64,000 bases of DNA. It comes from Streptomyces sp. NK15101 (GTDB lineage: Bacteria > Actinomycetota > Actinomycetes > Streptomycetales > Streptomycetaceae). The notes below the pieces were generated by a model. It saw only the letters and a list, made by a program, of their open reading frames with translations. It was not told the origin of the DNA and did not search any database. The translations under genes were made by a program, and so were the position numbers. The stretch lies in contig NZ_JAINVG010000031.1 in assembly GCF_020400725.1 (NCBI RefSeq), forward strand, positions 19,326 to 83,325, given 5' to 3'. Positions 15,205-24,524 of this stretch are shown one piece after another (within the stretch, counting starts at the first letter, position 1; the number at the start of each line of letters is the position of its first letter).

Positions 15205-17106
15205 ATGACCGCACCACCCACCACCCCCACCACGCTCGGCCCCGACAGCGACCTCTCCCGGGTCTTCGAACTCGCCCAGCAGCTACGGGTGGACTCGGTG
15301 CGCGCCAGTACGGCCGCGGGCTCCGGCCACCCCACCTCCAGCCTGTCCGCGGCCGATCTGATGGCGGTCCTGATGGCCCGCCACCTCCGCTACGACTGGA
15401 CGGCGCCCGACCAGCCGGACAACGACCACCTGGTCTTCTCCAAGGGGCACGCGTCGCCCCTGCTGTACGCGATGTTCAAGGCCGCCGGGGCGATCGGCGA
15501 CGACGAGCTGATGACGACGTACCGCCGTTTCGGCCACCGCCTCCAGGGCCATCCCACGCCCGAGCTGCCCTGGGTGGACGTGGCCACCGGCTCCCTCGGA
15601 CAGGGCATCGGCTACGCGGTGGGGATCGCGCTCGCGATCCGGGACCTGGAACGGCGGTCCTCCCGGGTCTGGGTGCTGTGCGGTGACAGCGAGACGGCCG
15701 AAGGCTCCGTGTGGGAGGCCCTCGACAAGGCCGGGCACCACCGGCTGGCCAACCTCACCGTCCTGCTCGACGTGAACCGCCTCGGCCAGAGCGGGCCCAC
15801 CGAGCTGGAGTGGGACACCGACGCGTACGCCCGCCGCGCCGAGGCCTTCGGCTGCCGGGCGATCGAGGTCGACGGCCACGACCTCGAAGCGATCGACCTG
15901 GCCCTGGCCGAGGCCGCCGACGGACGGGCGCCCACCGTCGTCGTCGCCAGGACCGTCAAGGGCCGTGGCGTGGCGGAGGTGGCCGACAAGGCGGGCTGGC
16001 ACGGCAAGGCGCTCCCCGAGGACCTGGCCGAACGCGCCGTCGCCGAACTCGGCGGTGCCCGCGACCTGCGGGTGCGCGGCCCGCGCCCGCCCGCGCACCC
16101 CGCTCCCGCCCACCCCGACGGCCGCCGTGCCGTTCCGGTGGAGCTGCCCCGCTACGAGGTCGGCGACGAGGTCGCCACCCGGGTCGCCTTCGGCGCCGCC
16201 CTGGCCGCCCTCGGTGCCCGCCCCGAGGTCGTCGCCCTGGACGCCGAGGTCGGCAACTCGACCCATGCCGAGGAGTTCGGGAAGGCCCACCCGGAGCGGT
16301 ACTTCCAGACGTACATCGCCGAGCAGCAGATGATCGCCGACGCCGTCGGCATGGCCGTGCGCGGCTTCCGCCCGTACGCCACGACCTTCGCCGCCTTCCT
16401 CACCCGCGCGCACGACTTCGTCCGGATGGCCGCCGTCTCCCGGATCACGATGGCGCTGTGCGGGACGCACTGCGGGGTCGAGATCGGCGCGGACGGCCCT
16501 TCGCAGATGGGCCTGGAGGACCTCGCCATGATGCGCGCCGTCCTCGGCTCCACCGTGCTGTACCCCTCGGACGCCACCTCCGCGGCCGCCCTGACCACGG
16601 CCATGGCCGACCTGGACGGGATCTCCTACCTGCGCACCACCCGCGGGGCCTACCCCGTCCTCTACGACGGTGACGAGACGTTCCCCGTGGGCGGCTCGAA
16701 GACCCTGCGCGAGGGCCCGGACGACCAGGTCACGCTCGTCGGCGCCGGCGTCACCCTGCACGAGTGCCTGGCGGCCGCCGAGGACCTGGCCGCCGACGGG
16801 GTGCGGGCCCGGGTCGTCGACCTGTACTCCGTCAAGCCCGTCGACATGGACACCCTCGCCCGTGCGGCCCGGGAGACCGGCGCGCTCGTCGTCGTCGAGG
16901 ACCACCATCCCGAGGGCGGGCTCGGCGAGGCCGTCCTGTCGGCCCTCGCCGTGGGTGCCGGCCGGCCCGCCCCGCCGCCGCACGCCTTCGTCCACCTCGC
17001 CGTCACGGAGCTGCCCGGCTCGGGCACCACCCCCGAGCTCCTCGACGCGTGCGGCATCTCCCGCACCCAGATCGCCGGGGCCGCCCGGGCGCTGGTCGCG
17101 CGGTAG
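15205..17106 (+). CDS. tkt: Transketolase
   Basis: 633 residues, single-chain transketolase, ATG 15205 after GGAAAGGA. It moves two-carbon units between sugar phosphates in the pentose phosphate pathway using thiamine diphosphate. Visible: N-terminal SGHPTSSLSAADL, HGTG-type region GSLGQGIGYAVGIALA, the ThDP motif GDSETAEGSVWEALDKAG (about 160-177) ending in DVNRLGQ, and the pyrimidine-binding domain with YIAEQQMIADAVGMA, then the C-terminal domain. It resembles the short actinobacterial or archaeal form and is probably a second copy beside a housekeeping tkt. Its place among stress genes suggests a stress role, which is an inference. Confidence 0.9.
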   Translation: MTAPPTTPTTLGPDSDLSRVFELAQQLRVDSVRASTAAGSGHPTSSLSAADLMAVLMARHLRYDWTAPDQPDNDHLVFSKGHASPLLYAMFKAAGAIGDDELMTTYRRFGHRLQGHPTPELPWVDVATGSLGQGIGYAVGIALAIRDLERRSSRVWVLCGDSETAEGSVWEALDKAGHHRLANLTVLLDVNRLGQSGPTELEWDTDAYARRAEAFGCRAIEVDGHDLEAIDLALAEAADGRAPTVVVARTVKGRGVAEVADKAGWHGKALPEDLAERAVAELGGARDLRVRGPRPPAHPAPAHPDGRRAVPVELPRYEVGDEVATRVAFGAALAALGARPEVVALDAEVGNSTHAEEFGKAHPERYFQTYIAEQQMIADAVGMAVRGFRPYATTFAAFLTRAHDFVRMAAVSRITMALCGTHCGVEIGADGPSQMGLEDLAMMRAVLGSTVLYPSDATSAAALTTAMADLDGISYLRTTRGAYPVLYDGDETFPVGGSKTLREGPDDQVTLVGAGVTLHECLAAAEDLAADGVRARVVDLYSVKPVDMDTLARAARETGALVVVEDHHPEGGLGEAVLSALAVGAGRPAPPPHAFVHLAVTELPGSGTTPELLDACGISRTQIAGAARALVAR

Positions 17107-17267
17107 GCACCCCCGGCCTCCCGCCTTCGGTCTCCGGTCGTGAATTCCTCCTTTCCGATCATTTCTGTCGGTTGGGCGGGCTCTGCGTGTTATCACCCCC
17201 GCACGGTCCGCCGTACGCGACCATGACGGACGCCGAAACCGTCACGATGAGCGGAAGAAGGACCCAC

Positions 17268-19451
17268 GTGCCCGGCAGCGAGAGCGAGAACCCGGCGATC
17301 CCCTCGCCCACCCCCACCGAGACCCGGCCCAAGACCAACAGGGACTGGTGGCCGAACCAACTGGACCTGCAGGTACTCCACCAGCATTCGCCCCTCTCCG
17401 ATCCGATGGACGCGGACTTCGACTACGCGAAGGAGTTCGCGGACCTCGACGTCGACGCGCTGAAGCGGGACGTCATCGCGGTGATGACGGACTCCCAGGA
17501 CTGGTGGCCCGCCGACTACGGCCACTACGGGCCGCTCTTCATCCGGATGAGCTGGCACGCCGCGGGGACGTACCGCATCGCGGACGGCCGGGGCGGCGGC
17601 GGCCAGGGAGCCCAGCGCTTCGCCCCGCTCAACAGCTGGCCGGACAACGCGAGCCTCGACAAGGCGCGCCGGCTGCTCTGGCCGGTCAAGCAGAAGTACG
17701 GGCGGAAGATCTCCTGGGCCGACCTGCTGGTCTTCGCCGGCAACTGCGCCATGGAGTCCATGGGGTTCAAGACCTTCGGGTTCGGTTTCGGACGCCCGGA
17801 CGTCTGGGAACCCGAGGAGATCTTCTGGGGTCCCGAGGACACCTGGCTCGGGGACGAGCGCTACAGCGGCGACAGGGAACTCACCGGCCCCTTCGGTGCC
17901 GTGCAGATGGGCCTGATCTACGTCAACCCGGAGGGCCCCAACGGCAACCCGGACCCGATCGCCGCCGCCAGGGACATCCGGGAGACGTTCGGGCGCATGG
18001 CGATGAACGACGAGGAGACCGCCGCGCTCATCATCGGCGGCCACACCTTCGGCAAGTGCCACGGCGCGGTCAGCCCCGAGTACATCGGCCCGGAGCCCGA
18101 GGCCGCCCCCATCGAGCAGCAGGCCCTCGGCTGGCGGAACTCGTACGGCAGCGGCAAGGGCGCCGACGCGCTCACCAGCGGACTCGAAGGCGCGTGGACG
18201 AACGAGCCCACCAGGTGGGACAACGGCTATCTGGACAACCTGTTCCGGTACGAGTGGGAGCTGACGACGAGCCCCGCCGGCGCCCACCAGTGGACCCCCA
18301 AGGACGCGGCGGCGAAGGACACCGTGCCCGACGCGCACGACCCGTCGAAGCGGCACGCCCCGATGATGCTCACGACGGACCTCGCGCTGCGGATGGACCC
18401 GGTCTACGCGCCGATCGCGAAGCGCTTCCACGAGAACCCCGACGAGCTCGCGGACGCGTTCGCCAAGGCCTGGTACAAGCTGCTGCACCGTGACATGGGC
18501 CCGCTCTCGCGCTACCTCGGCCCGTGGATCCCCGAGCCGCAGATCTGGCAGGACCCGGTCCCCGCCGTCGACCACCCGCTGGTCGGGGAGGCGGACGTCG
18601 CCGCCCTCAAGTCCAGGATCCTCGACTCCGGGCTCTCCGTCTCCCAGCTGGTCACCACCGCCTGGGCGTCGGCCGCCAGCTTCCGCGGCACCGACAAGCG
18701 CGGCGGCGCCAACGGGGCGCGGATCCGGCTCGCGCCGCAGAAGGACTGGGAGGTCAACTCCGGTCCCGAGGTGGCCCGGACGATCGAGACCCTCGACGGG
18801 ATCCGCCGGGACTTCACGGGTGCGTCCGGTGCGCGGATCTCGCTCGCGGACCTCATCGTGCTCGGCGGCTGCGCGGCCGTGGAGCGGGCCGCGCGGAACG
18901 CCGGGTACGACCTCACGGTCCCGTTCGCGCCGGGGCGCACCGACGCCTCGCAGGAGCAGACCGACGTCGAGTCGTTCGCGGTCCTCGAACCCCGGGCGGA
19001 CGGCTTCCGCAACTACCTCCGGGCGGGAGAGAAGCTGTCGCCGGAGACCCTGCTGCTCGACCGCGCCAACCTGCTGACGCTGACCGCCCCCGAGATGACG
19101 GTGCTCGTCGGCGGCATGCGGGCCCTCGGCACCGGGTTCGGGCAGTCGTCGCACGGGGTCTTCACCGACCGGCCGGAGACGCTGACCAACGACTTCTTCG
19201 TCGGGCTCCTGGACATGGGCACGGAGTGGAGGGCCTCGACGTCCGACGAGAACGTCTTCGAGGGCCGCGACCGTGCCACGGGCGAGGTGCGGTGGACCGC
19301 CACCCCCGTCGACCTCGTCTTCGGTTCGCACTCCCAGCTGCGGGCCCTCGCGGAGGTGTACGCGTCCGCGGACGGGGGCGAGAAGTTCGCGCGCGACTTC
19401 GTGGCCGCGTGGGACAAGGTGATGAACCTCGACCGGTTCGACCTGCGCTGA
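17268..19451 (+). CDS. katG: Catalase-peroxidase KatG
   Basis: 727 residues from GTG 17268, chosen for the GGAAGAAGG ribosome binding site; ATGs at 17223 and 17247 lack one. It is a haem enzyme that destroys hydrogen peroxide. All key residues are seen: distal Trp96 and His97 (MSWHAAGTYR), Tyr218 (IYVNPEGPNG), Met244 (FGRMAMNDEE) and proximal His259 (GGHTFGKCHG). Trp96-Tyr218-Met244 would form the crosslink needed for catalase activity, at the same spacing as in M. tuberculosis KatG. Both halves of the two-domain protein are complete. The usual Streptomyces neighbour furS is not next to it. Confidence 0.96.
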   Translation: MPGSESENPAIPSPTPTETRPKTNRDWWPNQLDLQVLHQHSPLSDPMDADFDYAKEFADLDVDALKRDVIAVMTDSQDWWPADYGHYGPLFIRMSWHAAGTYRIADGRGGGGQGAQRFAPLNSWPDNASLDKARRLLWPVKQKYGRKISWADLLVFAGNCAMESMGFKTFGFGFGRPDVWEPEEIFWGPEDTWLGDERYSGDRELTGPFGAVQMGLIYVNPEGPNGNPDPIAAARDIRETFGRMAMNDEETAALIIGGHTFGKCHGAVSPEYIGPEPEAAPIEQQALGWRNSYGSGKGADALTSGLEGAWTNEPTRWDNGYLDNLFRYEWELTTSPAGAHQWTPKDAAAKDTVPDAHDPSKRHAPMMLTTDLALRMDPVYAPIAKRFHENPDELADAFAKAWYKLLHRDMGPLSRYLGPWIPEPQIWQDPVPAVDHPLVGEADVAALKSRILDSGLSVSQLVTTAWASAASFRGTDKRGGANGARIRLAPQKDWEVNSGPEVARTIETLDGIRRDFTGASGARISLADLIVLGGCAAVERAARNAGYDLTVPFAPGRTDASQEQTDVESFAVLEPRADGFRNYLRAGEKLSPETLLLDRANLLTLTAPEMTVLVGGMRALGTGFGQSSHGVFTDRPETLTNDFFVGLLDMGTEWRASTSDENVFEGRDRATGEVRWTATPVDLVFGSHSQLRALAEVYASADGGEKFARDFVAAWDKVMNLDRFDLR

Positions 19452-19458
19452 GCACGGC

Positions 19459-19486
19459 GCCCGGCCGGCCCGCGGGCCGGCCGGGC
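19459..19486 (+). terminator. GC-rich hairpin after katG
   Basis: Perfect 13-bp stem GCCCGGCCGGCCC (19459-19471) / GGGCCGGCCGGGC (19474-19486) with a 2-nt loop, starting 8 bp past the katG stop. No T-run follows. Confidence 0.5.
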
Positions 19487-19576
19487 CTCCTCGCCCCTGG
19501 TCCTGCTACGCGTCGGCGCCCGGGACCCCCAGCGGGTCGTCCGGGGCGTTCTTCCACTCCCTCGTCCGGGCCGCCG

Positions 19577-20206
19577 TCAGGTGGTGAGGAGCCGGTTGAA
19601 GAACGAGCGGTACTGGCGCAGGGCCGTGCGCAGGTCCTCCGTGTCGACGTCCTCGCCTTCGCTCCACTGGCCTTCCAGGTCCTTCTTGCGGTCGGCGAAG
19701 GTGGCGGCGAGCCTCCGGATCACCTCGGTGACCAGCTCGTCGGCGTCGTGCACGGCCCCGCGGGGGTCGTCGACGAACCGGCCCTGCACCTCGCGCCAGC
19801 GCGTGCGGAACGCCTCGTCGGCCTCGGCGTCCAGGAGGCGCGGCAGCTCCTCCCCGGTGCCGGGTCCCGCGTCGGCGGCGGGTCCCGCGTCGGTATCGGA
19901 CCCCGTGTCGGTGTCGGACCCCGTGTCGGTGCCGGGTCCCGTCACATCAGTACCGGCCCCCACCCCAGTACCGGCCCCCGTCGCATCAGTACCGGCTCCC
20001 ACCTCGGTACCGGCCCCCGCCTCGCGCAGCTCGGCGCCGCGCCGCCCGGCCTCACGCGCCTCCGCCTCACGCGTGTCGGCGGCGGTGTTCCCGCGGATGT
20101 CCTCGTCGGCGTGCGTACCGGCCGGGAGGTCGGTGCTCTCGCCGGGGTACATGGGCGGCGCGTCGGTGCCGTCGGCCCGTGCCGGTGTGTCGTACTCGCG
20201 TCCCAT
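19577..20206 (-). CDS. Hypothetical protein with repeat-rich linker, paralogous to its neighbour
   Basis: 209 residues, ATG 20206 after AGGAGGA. Residues about 60-120 are a low-complexity Gly/Thr/Asp stretch (GAGTEVGAGTDATGAG and similar). The last 85 residues form a helical domain (FRTRWREVQGRFVDDPRGAV, HDADELVTEVIRRLAATF). The same W-x-x-V-Q-x-x-F-V-D/DADxLVT pattern occurs in the upstream gene at 20222-20782, so the two share a domain. There is no membrane segment here. Function unknown. Confidence 0.7.
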   Translation of the reverse strand: MGREYDTPARADGTDAPPMYPGESTDLPAGTHADEDIRGNTAADTREAEAREAGRRGAELREAGAGTEVGAGTDATGAGTGVGAGTDVTGPGTDTGSDTDTGSDTDAGPAADAGPGTGEELPRLLDAEADEAFRTRWREVQGRFVDDPRGAVHDADELVTEVIRRLAATFADRKKDLEGQWSEGEDVDTEDLRTALRQYRSFFNRLLTT

Positions 20207-20221
20207 GGCGCGTCCTCCTGG

Positions 20222-20782
20222 TCAGCTCCGGCCCTGTCCGGGCGCGTCGCCGTTCGAGAGAAGCTCGTCGAACAGCGCCCGGTAGTGGACCATCGCGCCC
20301 CTCAACTGCTCGGTCGTGGCCTGCCGCGAGAAGCTCAGGGCGTTGATCTCGTGCGCCGCCTGATAGTGCTCCAGGGTGCGGCCGTGCTCCACGGAGAGGT
20401 CCCGCATCTGCTGCTCGAAGCCCTCCGTGGGATAGCCCCGCTCGCGCATGAGCGAGGTCACCAGCGTGTCCGCGTCGTGCACCGCGCCGTCGGGACGGTC
20501 CACGAACTGTTCCTGCACGCTGCTCCACTGCTGGGCGTAGCGCTCCCGCGCCCCGCTCGACAACGGCTTGATGTCCAGGTCCTCGTGGCGCTTCTCCCGC
20601 TCCCCGAGGTCGTGCTCGGCGGCCCGCCTGCTCCCGGCGTCCTCGACGGCGCGGTCGTACTCGGGTCCGAAGCGCTCCTGCAGCCGACGGCGGCGCCGCC
20701 GGTCCAGGGCGATGGCCAGCACGATCAGCGCGATCACCACCACGACGGGTATGACGATGGCCAGAATCGTTCCTGTCGACAT
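20222..20782 (-). CDS. Membrane-anchored hypothetical protein, partner of 19577-20206
   Basis: 186 residues, ATG 20782. The N-terminal membrane anchor (about 4-26, TILAIVIPVVVVIALIVLAI) is followed by a basic stop-transfer segment (DRRRRRRL). The cytoplasmic domain contains WSSVQEQFVDRPDGAVHDAD and a helical C-terminus. It shares this domain with the soluble protein encoded 15 bp downstream, so the pair probably act together. I recall similar Streptomyces proteins annotated only as hypothetical or secreted. Confidence 0.72.
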   Translation of the reverse strand: MSTGTILAIVIPVVVVIALIVLAIALDRRRRRRLQERFGPEYDRAVEDAGSRRAAEHDLGEREKRHEDLDIKPLSSGARERYAQQWSSVQEQFVDRPDGAVHDADTLVTSLMRERGYPTEGFEQQMRDLSVEHGRTLEHYQAAHEINALSFSRQATTEQLRGAMVHYRALFDELLSNGDAPGQGRS

Positions 20783-20821
20783 CGGCCTCGCTCCCTCGGC
20801 TCTCGGCTGTGTCCACGGCGG

Positions 20822-20846
20822 CTGCCCAGGCGCGCCGGACTGAAAC
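20822..20846 (-). promoter_or_regulatory. Weak sigma-B-like promoter candidate
   Basis: Minus strand: GTTT (20846-20843), 15 bp, GGGCAG (20827-20822), 40 bp before the ATG at 20782. The -10 has one mismatch to GGGTAC-type sites. Confidence 0.25.
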
Positions 20847-20937
20847 GGCCGCCGGGTGCCGGGCGTCTGCCTGGTGGTGTCGACACCAGGTGCGGCACAC
20901 CCTCCCTGGGGCCGCCGGACGCTGCCACTGTCGTCGC

Positions 20938-21774
20938 ATGACCCAGCACACCACTCTGATCACCGGCGTCACCACGGGGATGGGGCGCGCGCTCGCGCTC
21001 GATCTGGCGCCCCGCGGCGGCACCCTCCTCCTGCACGGCCGGAACGCCGAACGGCTTGAGGCCGTGGCCGCCGAGACCCGGGCCGCGGGGCCCGGCACCA
21101 CGGTCCGCACCTATCTCGCCGACCTCTCCGACCTGGACCAGGTGCGTGCGATGGCCGCCCGGATCAGGGCGGCGGAGCCGCACCTCGACGGGCTGGTCCA
21201 CAACGCGGTGGCGGGCGGCGGCTCGCGGCCGCTCACCCGGGAGCTGAGCAGCCAGGGCCATGAACTCCGCTTCGCGGTGAACCACTTGGCACCGTACGCG
21301 CTCACCCGCGCCCTGCTGCCCCTGCTCACCGCCTCGGCTCCGGCGCGGGTCGTCAACGTCGCGTCGATCGGGCAGGAGGCCGTCGATTTCGACGACGTGA
21401 TGCTGGAGCGGGGCTACGAGGGTCTGCGCGCCTACTGCCGGAGCAAGCTGGCCATGATCATGGCGACCTTCGAGCTGGCCGCCGAGCTGGAGGACACCGG
21501 CGTCACGGTGAACGCCCTCCACCCCGCCCACCTGATGGACACGCCCGCCGTCCGCGCCTACGGCCTCACGCCCGTCACCACCACGGAGGAGGGCGTCCGT
21601 CCCACCGTACGGCTGCTCCTGGACCCGGAGCTCGCCGGTGTCACCGGCCGTTACTTCGACCGGTTCACCGATGCGCGGGCCCACGAGCAGGCGTACGACG
21701 CCGAGGCGCGCGAGCGGCTGATGAGGCTGACGCACGAGCTGACGGAACGGGCCTGGCTTCCCGATCCGGCCTGA
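20938..21774 (+). CDS. Short-chain dehydrogenase/reductase
   Basis: 278 residues from ATG 20938. Rossmann fold with the cofactor motif TGVTTGMG (about 10-17), the conserved NAV segment of SDRs (VHNAVAGGG), catalytic Ser in NVASIGQ and the YxxxK pair in YCRSK. Overall it looks like the retinol dehydrogenase-like subgroup, with NADP(H) likely from RNAER after strand 2. The substrate is unknown. No ribosome binding site is visible before the ATG, so it may be leaderless. It stands alone between divergent and downstream single genes. Confidence 0.85.
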   Translation: MTQHTTLITGVTTGMGRALALDLAPRGGTLLLHGRNAERLEAVAAETRAAGPGTTVRTYLADLSDLDQVRAMAARIRAAEPHLDGLVHNAVAGGGSRPLTRELSSQGHELRFAVNHLAPYALTRALLPLLTASAPARVVNVASIGQEAVDFDDVMLERGYEGLRAYCRSKLAMIMATFELAAELEDTGVTVNALHPAHLMDTPAVRAYGLTPVTTTEEGVRPTVRLLLDPELAGVTGRYFDRFTDARAHEQAYDAEARERLMRLTHELTERAWLPDPA

Positions 21775-21895
21775 TCCGGGGGCGGGCCCCGGGCGGCGTC
21801 CGGACGGCCGTCACTCCCTTGGACGGCGCACCGCGCCGCGGCGGTCACCACGCAGCAGACTCGCTCGGAGTGATCCCCCGTGAAGGAAGGGAAGC

Positions 21896-22591
21896 ATGGC
21901 CGAGAAGCCCACCATCGTCCTGGTCCACGGTTTCTGGGGCGGCGCCGCCCACTGGGCGAACGTCATCGTCGAGCTGAACAAGCGCGGCCACGACAGGATC
22001 CGCGCCGTCGAGAACCCGCTCACCTCCCTCGCCGACGGCGCCGAACGCACCCGCAAGATGATCAAGCAGGTCGACGGCCCGGTCGTCCTCGTCGGCCACT
22101 CCTACGGCGGCGCGGTCATCACCGAGGCCGGCGACCTGCCCAACGTGAAGGCCCTCGTCTACATCGCCGCCTTCGCACCGGCCGAAGGCCAGAGCCCCGG
22201 CCGGATCAGCCAGGAGAACCCGCCGGCCGCCTTCGACAACATCGCCCCCGACTCCGACGGCTACCTCTGGATCAAACAGGACAAGTTCCACGAGAGCTTC
22301 GCCCAGGACCTCGCACCCGACGAGGCGCTCGTCATGGCCGTCACCCAGAAGGCACCGCTCGCCTCCACCTTCGGCGACAGCGTCACCGCACCGGCCTGGC
22401 GCAACAAGCCCGTCTGGTACCAGGTGTCCACCCAGGACCGCATGATCCACCCGGACAACGAGCGCCGCATGGCCCGGCGCGCCAACGCCCGCAAGATCGT
22501 CGAACTCGACGCGAGCCACGCCTCCCTGGCCTCCCGGCCCGTGGAGGTCGTCGACCTGATCGAGGAGGCGGTCCGCGAGACCGTCGGCTGA
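21896..22591 (+). CDS. Alpha/beta hydrolase (esterase-like)
   Basis: 231 residues, ATG 21896 after AAGGAAGGGAAG. Alpha/beta-hydrolase fold: oxyanion region LVHGFWGG, nucleophile Ser69 in GHSYGG, acid probably in STQDRMI, and His in DASHASL near the C-terminus. The sequence resembles the actinobacterial group related to EstC and plant salicylate-binding esterases. It is cytoplasmic, with no signal peptide. The substrate cannot be inferred, and its neighbours give no pathway. Confidence 0.88.
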   Translation: MAEKPTIVLVHGFWGGAAHWANVIVELNKRGHDRIRAVENPLTSLADGAERTRKMIKQVDGPVVLVGHSYGGAVITEAGDLPNVKALVYIAAFAPAEGQSPGRISQENPPAAFDNIAPDSDGYLWIKQDKFHESFAQDLAPDEALVMAVTQKAPLASTFGDSVTAPAWRNKPVWYQVSTQDRMIHPDNERRMARRANARKIVELDASHASLASRPVEVVDLIEEAVRETVG

Positions 22592-22720
22592 CCGGGCCGC
22601 ACACCGGTGTCGCCGCCGTGCACCCGCGCGGCGGCGGCGTGCGGGCCTGACGGGTGACGCTCGCGCGGGTCGAGGGCACCCCGGGCCGCCGCGCGGCCCC
22701 CACCGGCCAATACTCCGGCC

Positions 22721-23974
22721 ATGAGACCACCTCGCGCCAAGACCGGACCTCTCCGGTCCGCTTCCCGGTCACGCCGTGCCGCGGTCACCGCCGTCGCCGC
22801 GCTCCTCGCCCTCTGCGCCCCGGCCGCGGCGGCCGGCGCCCCGGCGACCGACGCCCGCCCCCACCGGCCCTGCGTGGGCTCCCGGGTGCCCGACCGCGGT
22901 CCGGCGCGCGACGTCCTGCGGATCGCCGAGCGGGCCAAGGCGGAGATGGACCTCAAGTCCGTGATCCTGCGGGTCACCGTCGACGGCCGCGAGGTCGTCA
23001 CCACCGCGCTCGGCGAGTCGATGACGGGCGTTCCGGCCACCCCCGCCATGCACTTCCGGAACGGGAACATCGCGATCAGCTACATGGGCACGGCGCTGCT
23101 GCGACTGGTCGACCGGGGCGTGGTGCGCCTCGACGACCCCGTCGCGCGCTGGCTGCCCGGCCTCGAGGACGGCGACCGGATCACCCTGCGGATGCTGGCC
23201 GCCTCCACCACCGGTCTCGTCGACTACGTCCGGCTGCCGGAGTTCCAGCGGGCCGTCTCCGCGAACCCGTTCCGCCAGTGGACCGCCGACGAGCTGGTGC
23301 GGCTGTCGACGGGCAAGGAGCGCTGGTACGAGCCGGGCACCAACTGGAGCTACTCGCACGCCAACTTCGTCCTCCTGGGCGCCGCCCTGGAGAAGATCAC
23401 CGGCACGCGCCTCGACGTCCTGCTCCGGCACGAGGTCCTGGGCCCGCTCGGGCTGCGCGAGACCCGCAACGGTTTCACGCCCGACATCCCCGCACCCGTC
23501 CTGCACGCCTTCACGTCCGACCGCGGGACGTACGAGGAGTCGACGTTCTGGAACCCCTCGTGGACCACCGCCCCGGGCGCGGTGGAGACCACCGACATCT
23601 GTGACCTGGCGAGCTCCGCCGCCGGCATCGGCTCGGGCCGGCTGCTCTCCCCGTCGTCCTACCGGGAGCTGCTGGACCCGGGGACGGTCGGTCTGGGCCA
23701 CGCCACCGCCAAGTGCCCGGCGACGGTCTGCCTCGCGCAGACGGAGGCCACCCACTACGGCCTGGGGCTGCTCGTGCTGGGCGACTGGGTGTCCCAGCAC
23801 CCGTTGTTCTTCGGGTACTCGGCGTCCCAGGCGTACCTGCCGTCCGAGCGGCTGGCCGTCGCGGTCTCGACCACGAACGGCCCGGCCGCCCCGTCGGGCC
23901 ACTCGGCCCACACGATCGCCCAGCGGATCGCGGCCGCGCTGGCCCCGGCCCATCCCATTCCCGACTTCGGCTGA
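22721..23974 (+). CDS. Secreted beta-lactamase-fold protein with altered catalytic motifs
   Basis: 417 residues with an Ala-rich signal peptide (about 1-42, ending near AAAAGAPA). The rest matches the class C beta-lactamase/D-Ala-D-Ala peptidase fold: LLRLVDRGVVRLDDPVARWL, ITLRMLAASTTGL, ERWYEPGTNWSYSHANFVLL, LGPLGLRETR. The three catalytic motifs are not standard. Where SxxK is expected (GSVTK-like) it has NGNIAI, the YxN tyrosine motif is YSHAN, and the HxG box is replaced by FFGYSASQ. It may be a non-enzymatic binding protein or use other residues. Confidence 0.82.
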   Translation: MRPPRAKTGPLRSASRSRRAAVTAVAALLALCAPAAAAGAPATDARPHRPCVGSRVPDRGPARDVLRIAERAKAEMDLKSVILRVTVDGREVVTTALGESMTGVPATPAMHFRNGNIAISYMGTALLRLVDRGVVRLDDPVARWLPGLEDGDRITLRMLAASTTGLVDYVRLPEFQRAVSANPFRQWTADELVRLSTGKERWYEPGTNWSYSHANFVLLGAALEKITGTRLDVLLRHEVLGPLGLRETRNGFTPDIPAPVLHAFTSDRGTYEESTFWNPSWTTAPGAVETTDICDLASSAAGIGSGRLLSPSSYRELLDPGTVGLGHATAKCPATVCLAQTEATHYGLGLLVLGDWVSQHPLFFGYSASQAYLPSERLAVAVSTTNGPAAPSGHSAHTIAQRIAAALAPAHPIPDFG

Positions 23975-23982
23975 CGGCCGCC

Positions 23983-24492
23983 TCAGACCGCCGCCGGGTC
24001 CGCGTCCGGCGTGTGCCCGGCGGTCTCGGCGGCCTCCGCGGCGGTGTGGAAGGAGGCGAAGGTGAAGGCGCGCGGGGACGGACCGTGCGCCCGCAGGTCC
24101 GCCAGCCGTTCGACGGCCTCGTCGACGGTCGGGACGTGCCCGGCGGGGACCCACCAGAGCACCAGGTGCGCCTCGACGTGCCGGTGGAACCAGTCACGGC
24201 GCTTCCGCATGACCTCCAGGTGCCCGCTGCGGTAGGCGAAGTCCCACAGGGCCTCCCGGGTCTGCCAGACCGACAGGTTGACGATGACGTCGTCGCCCAG
24301 CGGGCGCAGTCCGGTGGCGTCGGCCTCCCCCTCGCCCATGAGCCGCCACACGAAGCCGGGGGCCTCGTCGGCGGCGGCGTTGACCGGGTCGAGCATCTCG
24401 ACGAACGGCGCCACGCGCGGGTCGTCGAGGGGGTGGAGGAGCCTGGAGACGTTGAGCTGGGCGAGGTGGGCGGAGTGCCGGGCCGTGGTCAT
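23983..24492 (-). CDS. DUF3291 domain protein
   Basis: 169 residues, ATG 24492. It matches the DUF3291 family: AHLAQLNVSRLLHPLDDPRV at the start, DEAPGFVWRLMGEG, VNLSVWQTREALWDFAYRSG and HLVLWWVPAGHVPTVDEAVE. These proteins have a dimeric alpha/beta-barrel (monooxygenase-like) fold. Their function is unknown. It lies 32 bp after the SufR-like regulator gene on the same strand, so it may be co-transcribed or controlled by it. The gap contains TTGACA overlapping the regulator stop. Confidence 0.85.
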   Translation of the reverse strand: MTTARHSAHLAQLNVSRLLHPLDDPRVAPFVEMLDPVNAAADEAPGFVWRLMGEGEADATGLRPLGDDVIVNLSVWQTREALWDFAYRSGHLEVMRKRRDWFHRHVEAHLVLWWVPAGHVPTVDEAVERLADLRAHGPSPRAFTFASFHTAAEAAETAGHTPDADPAAV

Positions 24493-24524
24493 GGCCTCAT
24501 CCCAGCACGCGCCGCTTTTCTATG

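Noticed and set aside
17223..17267. ATG starts at 17223 or 17247 for katG
   Set aside because: No ribosome binding site; GTG 17268 has a strong one and conserved residues keep family spacing.
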